Shown piece after piece: positions 1 to 9,058 of a stretch of DNA of 64,000 bases (positions are counted from its first letter, which is position 1; every line of letters begins with the position of its first letter). The notes under the pieces are model-generated. The model ran no database searches, had not been told where the DNA came from, and worked only from the letters and a program-made list of their open reading frames with translations. Source of the DNA: Prevotella sp. (GTDB taxonomy: Bacteria > Bacteroidota > Bacteroidia > Bacteroidales > Bacteroidaceae); contig JAFPVC010000061.1 of assembly GCA_017413085.1 (NCBI GenBank), forward strand, positions 158,946 through 222,945. The letters run 5' to 3'. Made by a program: the position numbers and the translations under genes.

Positions 1-317
1 GCCATGTGCAGTGCGTGGAAAGTCTCAGAAGCCTTGTGCTCTGACAGTACCACGCGGCGCGTCACGTCCTTGTAACCCACGTAGGTCAGGCGAAGCGTAT
101 AGGCTCCGTATTTCACATCCTTGATGATGAAGTTTCCTTCAATGTCAGTCTGCGACCCTGTCACAAACGTGGTGTCGCTCTCTGATGTAAGAGTTGCACT
201 GACAAACGGCAGAGCCTCTGATGTCTTCTTGTCTAACACCTTGCCACGCACGGTACCCTGTGCCATGGCTCCCACAGCTGCCAGCACGGCAGCGAACAAA
301 ATGATTAGTCTTTTCAT
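1..317 (-). CDS. TonB-dependent receptor-like outer-membrane protein, N-terminal part
   Basis: The minus strand opens with ATG at 317 and stays open to the window edge, so only about 105 N-terminal residues are visible. They form a signal peptide (MKRLIILFAAVLAAVGAMAQ) followed by a carboxypeptidase-regulatory-like beta-sandwich (GTVRGKVLDKKTSEALPFVSA, then DIEGNFIIKDVKYGAYTLR and VGYKD). This module is the usual N-terminus of Bacteroidota SusC/TonB receptors and of the related outer-membrane barrel family that lacks a plug. The barrel itself is outside the window, so the exact family and ligand cannot be told. A divergent promoter pair separates it from the pectinase gene. Confidence 0.75.
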   Translation of the reverse strand, partial: MKRLIILFAAVLAAVGAMAQGTVRGKVLDKKTSEALPFVSATLTSESDTTFVTGSQTDIEGNFIIKDVKYGAYTLRLTYVGYKDVTRRVVLSEHKASETFHALHM

Positions 318-417
318 TACCTTGAATATGGTCTTTTTCTTATATACCTTATTGTTTGTGTTGTCAGGATTCACATCCTTAGATGATTATAAGTGCCGTG
401 GGTTTAATATTAATGTG

Positions 418-448
418 CAAAATTAATTATTTTATTGCAAATAAACAA
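418..448 (-). promoter_or_regulatory. Bacteroidota-type promoter for the receptor-like gene
   Basis: On the minus strand a TTG (448-446) is followed after 20 bp by TAATTTTG (425-418), matching the TAnnTTTG -7 consensus. It would give a leader of about 95 nt before the ATG at 317. Assigned by pattern only. Confidence 0.4.
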
Positions 449-467
449 GAAAAAGCAGTGTTATTCT

Positions 468-498
468 TTTGCCGTAACGAAATTTATGTGTAAATTTG
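468..498 (+). promoter_or_regulatory. Bacteroidota-type promoter for the GH28 gene
   Basis: TTTG (468-471), a 19-bp spacer and TAAATTTG (491-498) match the -33/-7 consensus exactly. The start codon follows at 539. Confidence 0.6.
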
Positions 499-538
499 TA
501 CCTCGGATTACAATTACACCAATAAAAAAGAAACAAAG

Positions 539-2002
539 ATGAAAAAGCTGTCTTCTGTGTTGCTTCTCCTGCTTTATGCCGGCATGTCAATGGCTATGGA
601 TACCGATTCGCTCGTCAGCACATTCCAGAATGTTGACATTCCCAAGCGTTCTGCATCTGTCAACCCTTTGCCGTCAGCAGAAGCTGATGCACTGCCTGCG
701 CTGCAGTCGGCGGTAGACGAACTGTCGAAGAAGGGCGGCGGTACGCTCGTGGTCAACTCCGGCACATATCTGCTTTGTGGTTCATTGGTGCTGAAGTCGG
801 GTGTGGAACTGCATCTTGAATCAGGGGCACTGCTGAAGTTCAGTGGCAGGGCTGATGATTTCCTGCCTGTGGTACAGACCCGCTGGGAGGGTACCAACCT
901 CATGGGACGTTCTGCCATGATATATGCCAACGGTGCCGCCAACATAGCGATAACGGGTAGCGGCACCATCGACGCACAAGGCAGCAGGGAAATGGCACGC
1001 TGGGGCATGACCGCCGCCACGGAGACATTTGAGGAAAACGCACACGGCACTCATGGTGAGACCGTGGAGATGCCCGACGTAAGGCGGTTGCGTGCACTTG
1101 GCGACGCAGAGGGCAGCGAACGCGTGTTTGGCAGCGGCACGTTCCTGCGACCGTGTGCGGTTGAGTTCTACGGTTGCAGCCGTGTACTAATCAGCGGTAT
1201 CACGCTGAAGGACTCTCCGTTCTGGTGCATACACCCCGTATACTGCGACAACGTGACCGTGCGCAACGTAACCATCGACAGCCATTCGCCAAACAACGAC
1301 GGCTGCGACCCAGAGTCGTCGCGCAACGTGCTGATAGAAAACTGCACCTTCCGCACAGGCGATGATGCCGTGGCAATCAAGGCAGGGCGTGATGCTGACG
1401 GCCGCAGGGTGGGCATACCGTCGGAGAACATAGTGATACGCCACTGCCGCTTCTACTCTGAGTGTAACGGACTCTGCATAGGTTCGGAGATGAGCGGCGG
1501 CGTGAAGAACATATACATGCACAACGTGGAGATTGGCAACGTGAAGAATGCGCTGCTCTTCAAGTCGAACCTTGACCGTGGCGGCTACATACGCAACGTG
1601 TTTGTCGACAGCATCACGATAACGTCTGCCAAAGGTGCCGTGCTGCGTTTCGAGACTAACTATTTCGGCTATCGCGGAGGCAATTACCCGGCTCAGTATG
1701 AGCATTTCCGCATCAGCCGCGTGAGTGCCGCTCATGCCGACGGCTACGGGGTGTATTATGACGGTCCCGGTGTGCCGGTGCATGGCGACGGGGACGTTCC
1801 TTCTGTGTCGCCCACAGAAAAGAACACCGCCTTTGCCATACGCGACATCAAGGTTAGCGACTTCCATGTAGGCACCGCCACGCGTTCTTATTATCTCTTC
1901 AACACAGAAGACTGCCATTTCATTCGTTCAACGGTCAACGGACTGCCGCTGCCGTCATGCCCGGCAGAGTCATCGGCACGCCAAAGTTGCGATGTGTGGT
2001 AA
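539..2002 (+). CDS. GH28 family polygalacturonase (pectinase)
   Basis: A secreted enzyme of 487 residues predicted to hydrolyse galacturonan in pectin through a right-handed parallel beta-helix. The signal peptide is residues 1-20. The GH28 active-site blocks are visible: NNDGCD (Asp254) and GDDAVAIKAG (Asp275/Asp276), then CIGSEMSGG, which replaces the classical GHG block, and LFKSNLDRGG, the RIK-like substrate strand. The Ser-Glu-Met version of the third block is typical of the Bacteroidota exo-acting and rhamnogalacturonan-like branch, so the precise linkage is uncertain. It has its own promoter and no neighbouring SusC/SusD pair. It is followed by 640 bp of noncoding repeats rather than another gene. 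Confidence 0.88.
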   Translation: MKKLSSVLLLLLYAGMSMAMDTDSLVSTFQNVDIPKRSASVNPLPSAEADALPALQSAVDELSKKGGGTLVVNSGTYLLCGSLVLKSGVELHLESGALLKFSGRADDFLPVVQTRWEGTNLMGRSAMIYANGAANIAITGSGTIDAQGSREMARWGMTAATETFEENAHGTHGETVEMPDVRRLRALGDAEGSERVFGSGTFLRPCAVEFYGCSRVLISGITLKDSPFWCIHPVYCDNVTVRNVTIDSHSPNNDGCDPESSRNVLIENCTFRTGDDAVAIKAGRDADGRRVGIPSENIVIRHCRFYSECNGLCIGSEMSGGVKNIYMHNVEIGNVKNALLFKSNLDRGGYIRNVFVDSITITSAKGAVLRFETNYFGYRGGNYPAQYEHFRISRVSAAHADGYGVYYDGPGVPVHGDGDVPSVSPTEKNTAFAIRDIKVSDFHVGTATRSYYLFNTEDCHFIRSTVNGLPLPSCPAESSARQSCDVW

Positions 2003-2180
2003 AGCATAAATTACAAGATTCTATGGAGCAGAAAACATGTATTTAAGTGGCGATTCCTTGCGATAGAAATCACCAACTTTAATTTTGCTTTCAAATACGC
2101 CAAAATTTCGACCGCCAAGTATGTTGCTGTACCACAGCAACATAAGCAAGAAATCCGTTTCTCTGCTGCCCGCCCGAATT

Positions 2181-2287
2181 GTAATCAGGCCCCAATTACC
2201 ATGTAATCAGGCCTTGATTACACCCTAATGAGGTGCTAATTACACTGTAAAAACAATCAAATAGCACTGTAATCAGGTACTAATTAC
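2181..2287. repeat. Array A: five units of a 22-bp-period dyad repeat
   Basis: Units of 19 bp start at 2181, 2203, 2225, 2247 (degenerate) and 2269, exactly 22 bp apart, with 3-bp linkers (CAT, ACC, ACT, ACT). The best unit, GTAATCAGGCCTTGATTAC, is a 7-bp perfect dyad around a 5-bp centre. The same architecture recurs at 26.7 and 46.2 kb. The rest of the interval 2003-2556 is AT-rich and holds no ORF I can support. Confidence 0.8.
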
Positions 2288-2556
2288 AATTAAAAAAGAA
2301 AAATTGAAGGTTTTTAAAATCGAAAAATACCGAAATTAACAGATTTTAACCTCTATTTTGAGTCAAAAAGTCATGCGTCATTTGTTCACAAATTTAATCT
2401 CTGAGAAGCACTACAAACTACCATAAAAATTCATAAATTCAGCCAATAACGAAATGAATATTCGCTGAATAGCTGCAGAAAGCACCTAAAAGGTTAATAA
2501 AAATTAAAAACAAGGCAATTTACATCACTTTTGTGTAAAAATTGGTAAATAGTTAT

Positions 2557-2564
2557 TAACTTTG
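2557..2564 (+). promoter_or_regulatory. -7 element for the DUF805 gene
   Basis: TAACTTTG matches the -7 consensus. The nearest TTTG (2530-2533) is 23 bp away, longer than the usual 19-20, so the -33 element is weak. The leader would be about 70 nt and is A-rich just before the ATG. Confidence 0.4.
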
Positions 2565-2641
2565 TAGGCAGTAACCCAGACAAATATCGAAGAATATTTA
2601 CATATCACTTATAATTCAACCAAACAAAATCAAAAAAAAAA

Positions 2642-3151
2642 ATGGAAAACTACGTATCTACACCAACCCTGTCATTCGTACAGGCAATCAAGAATTGTTT
2701 CTCTAAGTATTGTTGCTTCACTGGACGCGCTCGCCGTTCTGAGTACTGGTGGTTTGCTGTGCTCAACTACATCTGGTCTGGCTTGGTTTACTATGCAGTG
2801 AACTATAAGCTCACAGTGAAGGCCGACCTCGAGTCTCAGGTTATGGAGGCCGTGTTCGACCAGGAGAAGATGAACGCCCTGACCGCACAGGCAGAGGCTG
2901 CCGACTCTACATTCATGATGCTGATGATTGTATGTGGTATCGTCGGACTGGTACTGCTGCTGCCAGGACTTGGCGTGGCTTGCCGCCGTCTGCATGACAT
3001 CGGCAAGAGCGGCTGGTGGTTGCTGCTTGCTCTCGTTCCTTTGGTTAACTGTATCTTCGCCATCGTGATACTCATCTGGACTATCAAGGACGGTGCAAAG
3101 GAGACAAACCAGTATGGTCCTTCACCAAAATACATACTTACGGAGGCATAA
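2642..3151 (+). CDS. DUF805 inner-membrane protein
   Basis: A 169-residue membrane protein of the DUF805 (YhaH-like) family. The family signature is clear: FTGRARRSEYWWF near residue 28 before the first helix, RRLHDIGKSGWWLL around residues 116-130 before the last pair of helices, and a C-terminal D-GAKETNQYGP block. Three or four hydrophobic helices are visible. A charged segment (about residues 60-87) that looks helical and non-membrane separates helices 2 and 3. No biochemical function is established for the family. It stands alone between a promoter and a strong terminator, so it looks monocistronic. Confidence 0.85.
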   Translation: MENYVSTPTLSFVQAIKNCFSKYCCFTGRARRSEYWWFAVLNYIWSGLVYYAVNYKLTVKADLESQVMEAVFDQEKMNALTAQAEAADSTFMMLMIVCGIVGLVLLLPGLGVACRRLHDIGKSGWWLLLALVPLVNCIFAIVILIWTIKDGAKETNQYGPSPKYILTEA

Positions 3152-3174
3152 AATATTAAGGTAAACATCACTTT

Positions 3175-3222
3175 GAAAGAGTGGAAAAGCGGAAAAACCG
3201 CTTTTTCACTCTTTCACTTTTT
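3175..3222 (+). terminator. Rho-independent terminator after the DUF805 gene
   Basis: An 18-bp stem (3175-3192 with 3198-3215), interrupted only by one G-U pair, closes a five-A loop and runs into ACTTTTT. It lies 24 bp past the stop codon. Confidence 0.85.
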
Positions 3223-3277
3223 AATTAAATAATCATAATAAACAGAGGAAAATTGCAGATATTTGAGAAATTATGAG

Positions 3278-3285
3278 TAATTTTG
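3278..3285 (+). promoter_or_regulatory. -7 element for the DUF6242 lipoprotein gene
   Basis: TAATTTTG matches the -7 consensus. Transcription would start near 3292, downstream of the in-frame ATG at 3283, which favours the internal ATG at 3337 as the true start. No well-spaced -33 TTTG is present. Confidence 0.4.
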
Positions 3286-3336
3286 CACTCGATTTCGAAA
3301 TTAAAAACGTATTTTTTTATTCTTGCATCACAGGAA

Positions 3337-4809
3337 ATGACAATAAGAATAACACTGCCACTGGTATCGATAACCGTTGCGTGTGCACTGTCTTCATGCC
3401 TTAGCACAGAGAACAGCAGCCAGATACAGACCTACGACGATGCGTGTGTCACGTCGATAAAACTGGGCACAGCCAAATGCCGACGCACGGTGAAAAAGTC
3501 CGACGGCACCGACAGCACATACACTTACACATACAGTGCTGCAACTTTCCCACTGCATGTAGATCAGAAGAACCGTCTGATATACAACACCGACTCGCTG
3601 CCCGTGGGCACCGACCTAAGTGCAATACTCGTAACAATCACTACATTGAACAGCGGAGTAGCAGCATGGAAAAACATTGACGACGAACTGTATACGTTCT
3701 ATTCTACCACCGACTCGGTAAACCTGTCGCAGGAGCGCACACTGAGACTGTTCTCAGGCGACGGCACCTGCGTGAACGACTATACGGTGAACATCCGTGT
3801 GCATAAGGAGTATGCCGATTCGTTTACATGGTCGGAAGTAAACTCTGGAATAGCTGCTGAACTTGCTTCGTTCAAGCACATAAAGGCCGTAAGCCAGCAG
3901 TCGAGACTGTATGTTCTTGGAGCGGACGACGAGAAGTCACGGTTGTTCACCTCGTCCGATGGCAACACATGGACGGAATGTACTGTGGATGGAGTTGAGC
4001 CATCTCTCAAGCCCGATGCTTCGATTGCCGTATACGACGGACACGTATGGTTACTTAATGACGACGTACTGTATAGTTCTACTGACGGCAGTGCATGGAC
4101 GGAGGCAAGCCGTGGAAACGGACTGCATACAATCGTGGGCGGAACGGTATGCGAGGATACAGGCGGCAGCCGTTTGCTCGGCGAGCTGTATGCTTTGGGG
4201 CAGACGGGCAAGATACTCGTGTCGACAGACGAAGGAGCAACATGGAATCCTGACGACACAGAAAGCGACATTGCATCATACATTAACAATGACGCATGTC
4301 TGCCATACGCCGACATAAACTTCATAAATACCGTAGCACGCACGAACTCTGACATACAGCGCGTGACAATAGTAGCGAACAGAAAACTGGAAGAGGGCGA
4401 CAAGGACACGCTGGCTGCGGTGTGGAACAAGGTGGTTGACCCTATGGAGAAACAAGTGTGGTTCTATACGAACAACGCCTGGAACAACCATACATTCATG
4501 TTGCCCCGCATGCCTCAACTCAGTGCAACATACTATGCCGACGGCATCGTGGCACTGGGCGGCAAGCCTGTGTATGGCAGCGTAGAGCCGTTTTCAAAGT
4601 TATACTATTCGCCAGACCTCGGTGTCACATGGCACTCAATGACGGGACTGACGCTGCCTGCGGGATTCGCTGCGACGGATGCGGCGGCAGTAGTTAGCGA
4701 CGGAAACGGATATATATATGTAATAAGCGACGGAAACGCTTCTGACGGTGATACAAAAGCCGGACAGATATGGCGTGGCCGCAGAAACAAGGAGGCGTGG
4801 AGCAAGTAG
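3337..4809 (+). CDS. DUF6242 surface lipoprotein with beta-propeller-like repeats
   Basis: The start is placed at ATG 3337, giving 490 residues, because the encoded MTIRITLPLVSITVACALSSC is a proper lipoprotein signal with lipobox LSSC and because the predicted promoter lies inside the longer frame. The N-terminal third matches the DUF6242 pattern of Bacteroidales lipoproteins (TYDDACVTSIKLGTAKCRRT, then DQKNRLIYNTDSLPVGTD, then TTLNSGVAAWKNI). The rest has recurring sialidase/BNR-like turns such as FTSSDGNTWTE, YSSTDGSAWTE, VSTDEGATWN and YSPDLGVTWHS, which suggests a beta-propeller. The ligand is unknown. It is probably surface-anchored. Its end overlaps the next ORF, so the two are likely co-transcribed. 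Confidence 0.75.
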   Translation: MTIRITLPLVSITVACALSSCLSTENSSQIQTYDDACVTSIKLGTAKCRRTVKKSDGTDSTYTYTYSAATFPLHVDQKNRLIYNTDSLPVGTDLSAILVTITTLNSGVAAWKNIDDELYTFYSTTDSVNLSQERTLRLFSGDGTCVNDYTVNIRVHKEYADSFTWSEVNSGIAAELASFKHIKAVSQQSRLYVLGADDEKSRLFTSSDGNTWTECTVDGVEPSLKPDASIAVYDGHVWLLNDDVLYSSTDGSAWTEASRGNGLHTIVGGTVCEDTGGSRLLGELYALGQTGKILVSTDEGATWNPDDTESDIASYINNDACLPYADINFINTVARTNSDIQRVTIVANRKLEEGDKDTLAAVWNKVVDPMEKQVWFYTNNAWNNHTFMLPRMPQLSATYYADGIVALGGKPVYGSVEPFSKLYYSPDLGVTWHSMTGLTLPAGFAATDAAAVVSDGNGYIYVISDGNASDGDTKAGQIWRGRRNKEAWSK

Positions 4810-5546
4810 CACGCTACATACTTGGCAGACTTGGCATGGCAGTAGTCCTCATGCTTTGCGCAATGGAAAGCATGGCGCAGGATGACGTGGAGTATCGCTA
4901 TGACATCGGCGTGGGCGCAGGAGCCACCACATACTACGGCGACTTCAACAGCAAACTGATGGGCAACCTGCAGCCGGCGGGTGCAGTGGTGTTTCGTAAG
5001 ATTATCAACCCACGGTCGGCGGTGAGGATATCGGGAATGTATACCAGGGCAAAAGGCTCGTATGACAAGGGCATGACCGACTATCCCGACTTGGATGCCA
5101 CGGGAGGCTATGACTTCAATAACACGCTTGGCGACCTGTCGGCGGTGTATGAATATAACTTCTGGGCATTCGGCACTGGCAAGGATTACCGTGGAGCCAA
5201 GCGCGTGGCACCGTTCGTGGCACTGGGCGTGGGGTTGACCTACGTGGGCTGCAAGACGGGCATGAGGGATTATTCCAATCCGCGTCCGCAGAGCACTACG
5301 CGTCGTGTAGTATCGGCCAACGTGCCGCTGGGTTTCGGAGTGAAATACAGAATAAAGGACAGAGTGAACCTGACGCTTGACTGGCAGATGCACTTCTCGC
5401 TGACAGACCAGATAGACGGAGTGAAAGACCCGTACCGCGTGAAGAGCGACGGACTGTTCAAGAACACCGACTGCTATTCTACGCTCATGCTCAGTCTGGC
5501 ATACTGCTTCTCGGCAAAATGTCCTACATGTATGAAAGACAGGTAG
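4770..5546 (+). CDS. DUF6089-like outer-membrane beta-barrel protein
   Basis: A product of 258 residues from ATG 4770, overlapping the upstream gene by 40 bp. GTG 4797 or ATG 4836 would shorten it and place the hydrophobic segment MAVVLMLCAMESMAQ at the N-terminus as the signal peptide, so the start is uncertain. After the Ala-Gln cleavage site the sequence alternates polar and aromatic residues as in small outer-membrane barrels: YDIGVGAGATTYYGDFN, YEYNFWAFG, PFVALGVGLTYVG, LGFGVKYRI and LMLSLAYCF. It ends with a short Cys-rich tail (CPTCMKDR) unusual for a barrel. No transport or binding role can be assigned. Coupling to the DUF6242 lipoprotein suggests they act together at the surface. Confidence 0.65.
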   Translation: MAWPQKQGGVEQVARYILGRLGMAVVLMLCAMESMAQDDVEYRYDIGVGAGATTYYGDFNSKLMGNLQPAGAVVFRKIINPRSAVRISGMYTRAKGSYDKGMTDYPDLDATGGYDFNNTLGDLSAVYEYNFWAFGTGKDYRGAKRVAPFVALGVGLTYVGCKTGMRDYSNPRPQSTTRRVVSANVPLGFGVKYRIKDRVNLTLDWQMHFSLTDQIDGVKDPYRVKSDGLFKNTDCYSTLMLSLAYCFSAKCPTCMKDR

Positions 5547-5555
5547 GAAGGGGTG

Positions 5556-5638
5556 GAGAATTGAAAAATTGAAGAGTTGAAGAATTGAAGAGTTGAAGAA
5601 TTGAAGAGTTGAAGAATTGAAGGGTTGAAGAATTGAAG
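5556..5638 (+). repeat. Tandem purine-rich octamer repeat before uppS
   Basis: About ten copies of an 8-bp unit alternate as GAAGAGTT and GAAGAATT, giving a 16-bp higher-order period. The tract fills almost the whole gap between the barrel gene and uppS. Related tracts occur at 18.4 and 30.1 kb. Confidence 0.85.
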
Positions 5639-5660
5639 TTATGCATCGTGCATTAAAATT

Positions 5661-6392
5661 ATGGATTTAAATAGAATACCGCAACATATCGCCGTCATCA
5701 TGGACGGCAACGGGCGATGGGCCACCGAGCAAGGCAAGATTCGCACAGAGGGGCATGTGGCCGGTGTGGAGACCGTCAGGAAGATTACGGCGGAGTGTGT
5801 CAGACTGGGTGTGAAGTATCTTACACTGTATGCTTTCTCCACTGAGAACTGGAACCGTCCGCCGGCAGAAGTGGCAGCACTGATGAAACTTGTGCTGACA
5901 AGTCTGCGCCGCGACCTGTTTGATGAAAACAACGTCAGAATGCGTCTGATAGGCGACCGCAAGCGTCTACCGGAGGATGTTCTCCGTGCCATGGAGGAAC
6001 TTGAGGAGGAGACTGCTTCATACAGTCGTATGACGGTGACAATAGCCTTGAGCTATTCGTCGCGCTGGGAAATCACCGATGCCGTGAAGAAGATTGCACG
6101 TGAAGCTGCTGAGGGCAAGCTGAATCCCGACGACATCTGCGAGGATACTGTCAGCAGTCACCTTGACTCTGCATTCCAACCGGATCCCGACCTGCTCATA
6201 CGCACGGGTGGCGAGAAACGCATATCCAACTATCTGTTGTGGCAGATAGCATACTCAGAACTCTATTTCACGCCCGTATACTGGCCCGACTTCGACGAGG
6301 AACAGCTGCACAAGGCCATCGAGGATTTCCAGTCGAAGCAGAGACGATACGGCAAGACGGAGGCGCAGATTGAAGAAGAAGAAAAGAAATGA
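5661..6392 (+). CDS. uppS: Undecaprenyl diphosphate synthase
   Basis: A cis-prenyltransferase that adds eight isoprene units to farnesyl diphosphate to make the C55 carrier lipid for peptidoglycan and surface glycans. At 243 residues it has the normal length. The diphosphate-binding MDGNGRWA block carries the essential Asp15. The family blocks YAFSTENWNRP and DLLIRTGGEKRISNYLLWQIAYSE are intact. The C-terminus is a charged Glu/Lys tail. It is the first gene of the envelope operon and its stop overlaps the bamA start (ATGA). The octamer repeat lies directly upstream, and I see no clear promoter between that repeat and the start codon. Confidence 0.96.
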   Translation: MDLNRIPQHIAVIMDGNGRWATEQGKIRTEGHVAGVETVRKITAECVRLGVKYLTLYAFSTENWNRPPAEVAALMKLVLTSLRRDLFDENNVRMRLIGDRKRLPEDVLRAMEELEEETASYSRMTVTIALSYSSRWEITDAVKKIAREAAEGKLNPDDICEDTVSSHLDSAFQPDPDLLIRTGGEKRISNYLLWQIAYSELYFTPVYWPDFDEEQLHKAIEDFQSKQRRYGKTEAQIEEEEKK

Positions 6393-9022
6393 GAATTATA
6401 TCAAGACATACATTCTGTAAAAGAATACTGACCGCCGCAGCACTGCTCGCTGTGCAGTTTGCTGCGTGCGTTACTCTCGTCAGGGCGCAGGAGAGAATAG
6501 TGAACCCTGACATCTCTTACGTGGCTCAGGTGAAGCCATACGTAGTAGGTGCGCTGCGGGTGAGCGGCGTTGAGGACTATGAGGAGTATATGCTTACGAG
6601 TATTTCTGGATTGTCGGTTGGTCAGCACATTGTCGTGCCCGGCAACGACATCACTGATGCAGTGAAGCGCTATTGGAAGCATGGACTGTTCTCCGACGTG
6701 AAGATTGCAGCAGACTCTATCGTGGGCGATTCAATCTTCCTGCATATATATCTGAAGACCCGTCCACGTGTGAGCGAGGTGAATTACTACGGTCTCAGCA
6801 AGAAGTCGGAGCGTGAGGACATGGACCAGAAACTCGGACTGCTGAAGGGTGCGCAGGTTACGCCCAACATGCTGGCGCGTGCCAAAATCCTTGCGGAACG
6901 CTACTTCGCCGACAAGGGTTTTAAGAATGCTGACATTAATATACGCCAGCGTGACGACGTGACGCAGAAGAACCACGTCATACTTGACATCGAGGTGGAC
7001 AAAAAGCAGAAGACAAAGATACGCAACATATATATCACCGGTAACAAAGATTTCACTGAGTCAGAACTTAAGGGCGGCCTGATAAAAAAGGGTGCGATAA
7101 AGAAAATGCACGAGGCGGGCAAGTTCCGCTCGTTCTTCAAGAGTTCCAAGTTCACCCCTGAGAAATTTAAGGAAGACAAGCAGGGCATAATAGAGTGGTA
7201 TAATGAGCATGGCTATCGCGACGCAGCTATACTGGCAGACAGCGTGGTGGGCGACGGCGGCAGACACGTTGACGTGTATCTGCATCTGACGGAAGGACAG
7301 AAGTATTACATCCGCAATATCACGTGGGCTGGCAATACTGTCTACAGCACAGAATATCTTTCGCGTCTGCTCACCATGCAGAAAGGCGATGTGTATAATC
7401 AGTCACTACTGAAGAAACGTCTGTCGGAAGACGACGATGCCGTGGGCAATGCCTATTGGAACAACGGTTACCTCTTCTATCAGCTCGACCCAGTGGAGGT
7501 GAATGTGGATGGCGACAGCATCGACCTTGAGATGCGTATAATGGAAGGACCGCAGGCGCATATCTCGCATGTGCGCATTACCGGTAACGACCGACTGTAT
7601 GAGAAGGTTGTGCGACGCGAACTGCGCACCAAGCCGGGTGACTTGTTCTCTAAGGATGCCCTGATGCGTTCGGCTCGCGAGATTGCCTCCATGGGACACT
7701 TTGACCAAGAGAAAGTAAATCCAGATATCAAGCCAAACACAGATGACGGCTCGGTAGACGTGAACTGGAACCTTGAGCAGAAGTCAAACGACCAGGTGGA
7801 GTTCTCACTCGGTTGGGGACAGACGGGTGTCATTGGTAAGGTCGGCTTGAAACTCAACAACTTCTCAATGGCCAACCTTTTCAATCGCAACAAGGAACAC
7901 CGCGGTATCATGCCTATAGGCGACGGTGAACAGTTTTCACTGAGTGCGCAGACCAACGGTACGTATTATCAGGCCTACAACATGTCGTATGCCACTGGCT
8001 GGTTTGGCGGTAAGCGTCCTATACAGTTCAGTGTTGGCGTGTTCTACTCCAAGCAGACAGACGTGAACTCCAACTACTACAACAACAGTTGGATGAACAG
8101 CTACTACGGTTTGTATAACAATTCCAACATCGAAAGCTATTATGACCCCGACAAGTATGTTCGTTTGCTTGGCGGCTCGCTCGGTTGGGGTAAGCGCTTG
8201 CGTTGGCCTGATGACTACTTCCAACTGTCGGTCAGCCTTGCCTACACTCGTTATATGCTGAAGAACTGGAGTTACTTCCTTGTAAGTTCGGGTAACTGTA
8301 ACAACCTTAACTTTAACGTGTCGCTCTCGCGTTCGTCAACGGATAACCCATACTTCCCGCGTCACGGTTCTGAGTTTGACCTGTCGCTCAGCATCACACC
8401 ACCATGGTCGTATTTCGATGGAAAGAACTATGCCGGACTGGCGCGGAATCCAAAGTCGGCTACCTATCGTGCAGAGCAGCAGGAGAAGTACCGCTGGATT
8501 GAATATCACAAGTGGAAGTTTAAGTCGCGCACCTATACCGCATTGAGTAGCGGCAACAGGTGTTTCGTGTTGATGACCCGCGTGGAGTTGGGTATACTCG
8601 GACACTTCAACAAGGACAAGAAGTCGCCGTTTGAAACATTCTATATGGGCGGCGATGGAATGTCAGGATATTCGAGCAGCTATGCAGAGGAAACCATAGG
8701 TTTGCGTGGCTATGAGAATGGTTCACTTACTCCTTATGGCTCTGAGGGCTATGCCTACGACCGCTTCGCCCTTGAACTGCGCTATCCGTTCATGCTCGGC
8801 AACACCACCATTTACGGACTGGGCTTCGTGGAGGCAGGTAATGCCTGGACGGATGTCAAGAAACTCAATCCTTTCGACATGAAGCGTTCTGCAGGCTTCG
8901 GCGTTCGTATCTTCCTGCCAATGGTGGGACTGATGGGACTTGACTGGGCTTACGGTTTCGACAAGGTAAGCGGCAGCAAGGGAGGCAGCAACTTCCACTT
9001 CATACTTGGTCAGGAGTTCTGA
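6389..9022 (+). CDS. bamA: Outer-membrane assembly factor BamA (Omp85)
   Basis: The central subunit of the barrel assembly machine, 877 residues. After a signal peptide ending near LVRAQ come repeated POTRA domains (about residues 50-470). They are recognisable by strands such as VVGALRVSGVEDY, RVSEVNYYGLSKKS, KIRNIYITGNKDFTE, YYIRNITWAGNTVYS and ISHVRITGNDRLYE, each followed by helix-rich segments. The C-terminal Omp85 barrel (about 480-877) contains the loop-6 motif GLRGYENGSLTP and ends in an aromatic Phe, as expected for a BamA substrate signal. The second POTRA has the Lys-rich KKQKTKIRN segment common in Bacteroidota. Translation is coupled to uppS through a 4-bp overlap, and Skp chaperones follow. 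Confidence 0.96.
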   Translation: MRIISRHTFCKRILTAAALLAVQFAACVTLVRAQERIVNPDISYVAQVKPYVVGALRVSGVEDYEEYMLTSISGLSVGQHIVVPGNDITDAVKRYWKHGLFSDVKIAADSIVGDSIFLHIYLKTRPRVSEVNYYGLSKKSEREDMDQKLGLLKGAQVTPNMLARAKILAERYFADKGFKNADINIRQRDDVTQKNHVILDIEVDKKQKTKIRNIYITGNKDFTESELKGGLIKKGAIKKMHEAGKFRSFFKSSKFTPEKFKEDKQGIIEWYNEHGYRDAAILADSVVGDGGRHVDVYLHLTEGQKYYIRNITWAGNTVYSTEYLSRLLTMQKGDVYNQSLLKKRLSEDDDAVGNAYWNNGYLFYQLDPVEVNVDGDSIDLEMRIMEGPQAHISHVRITGNDRLYEKVVRRELRTKPGDLFSKDALMRSAREIASMGHFDQEKVNPDIKPNTDDGSVDVNWNLEQKSNDQVEFSLGWGQTGVIGKVGLKLNNFSMANLFNRNKEHRGIMPIGDGEQFSLSAQTNGTYYQAYNMSYATGWFGGKRPIQFSVGVFYSKQTDVNSNYYNNSWMNSYYGLYNNSNIESYYDPDKYVRLLGGSLGWGKRLRWPDDYFQLSVSLAYTRYMLKNWSYFLVSSGNCNNLNFNVSLSRSSTDNPYFPRHGSEFDLSLSITPPWSYFDGKNYAGLARNPKSATYRAEQQEKYRWIEYHKWKFKSRTYTALSSGNRCFVLMTRVELGILGHFNKDKKSPFETFYMGGDGMSGYSSSYAEETIGLRGYENGSLTPYGSEGYAYDRFALELRYPFMLGNTTIYGLGFVEAGNAWTDVKKLNPFDMKRSAGFGVRIFLPMVGLMGLDWAYGFDKVSGSKGGSNFHFILGQEF

Positions 9023-9058
9023 TTAGGGAAAGCCCCTTGCTTCATAGGGATTTACATC

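Noticed and set aside
121-426. Plus-strand ORF of 101 residues at the window start
   Set aside because: It lies opposite the receptor-like gene with its signal peptide and plug-type domain, and runs through a promoter region.
1187-1918. 243-residue ORF antisense to the pectinase gene
   Set aside because: It is a shadow frame of a well-supported GH28 gene with all active-site motifs. The antisense protein has no recognisable feature.
4605-5393. 262-residue ORF antisense to the DUF6242 and barrel genes
   Set aside because: It crosses two plus-strand genes with clear export signals and contains no motif.
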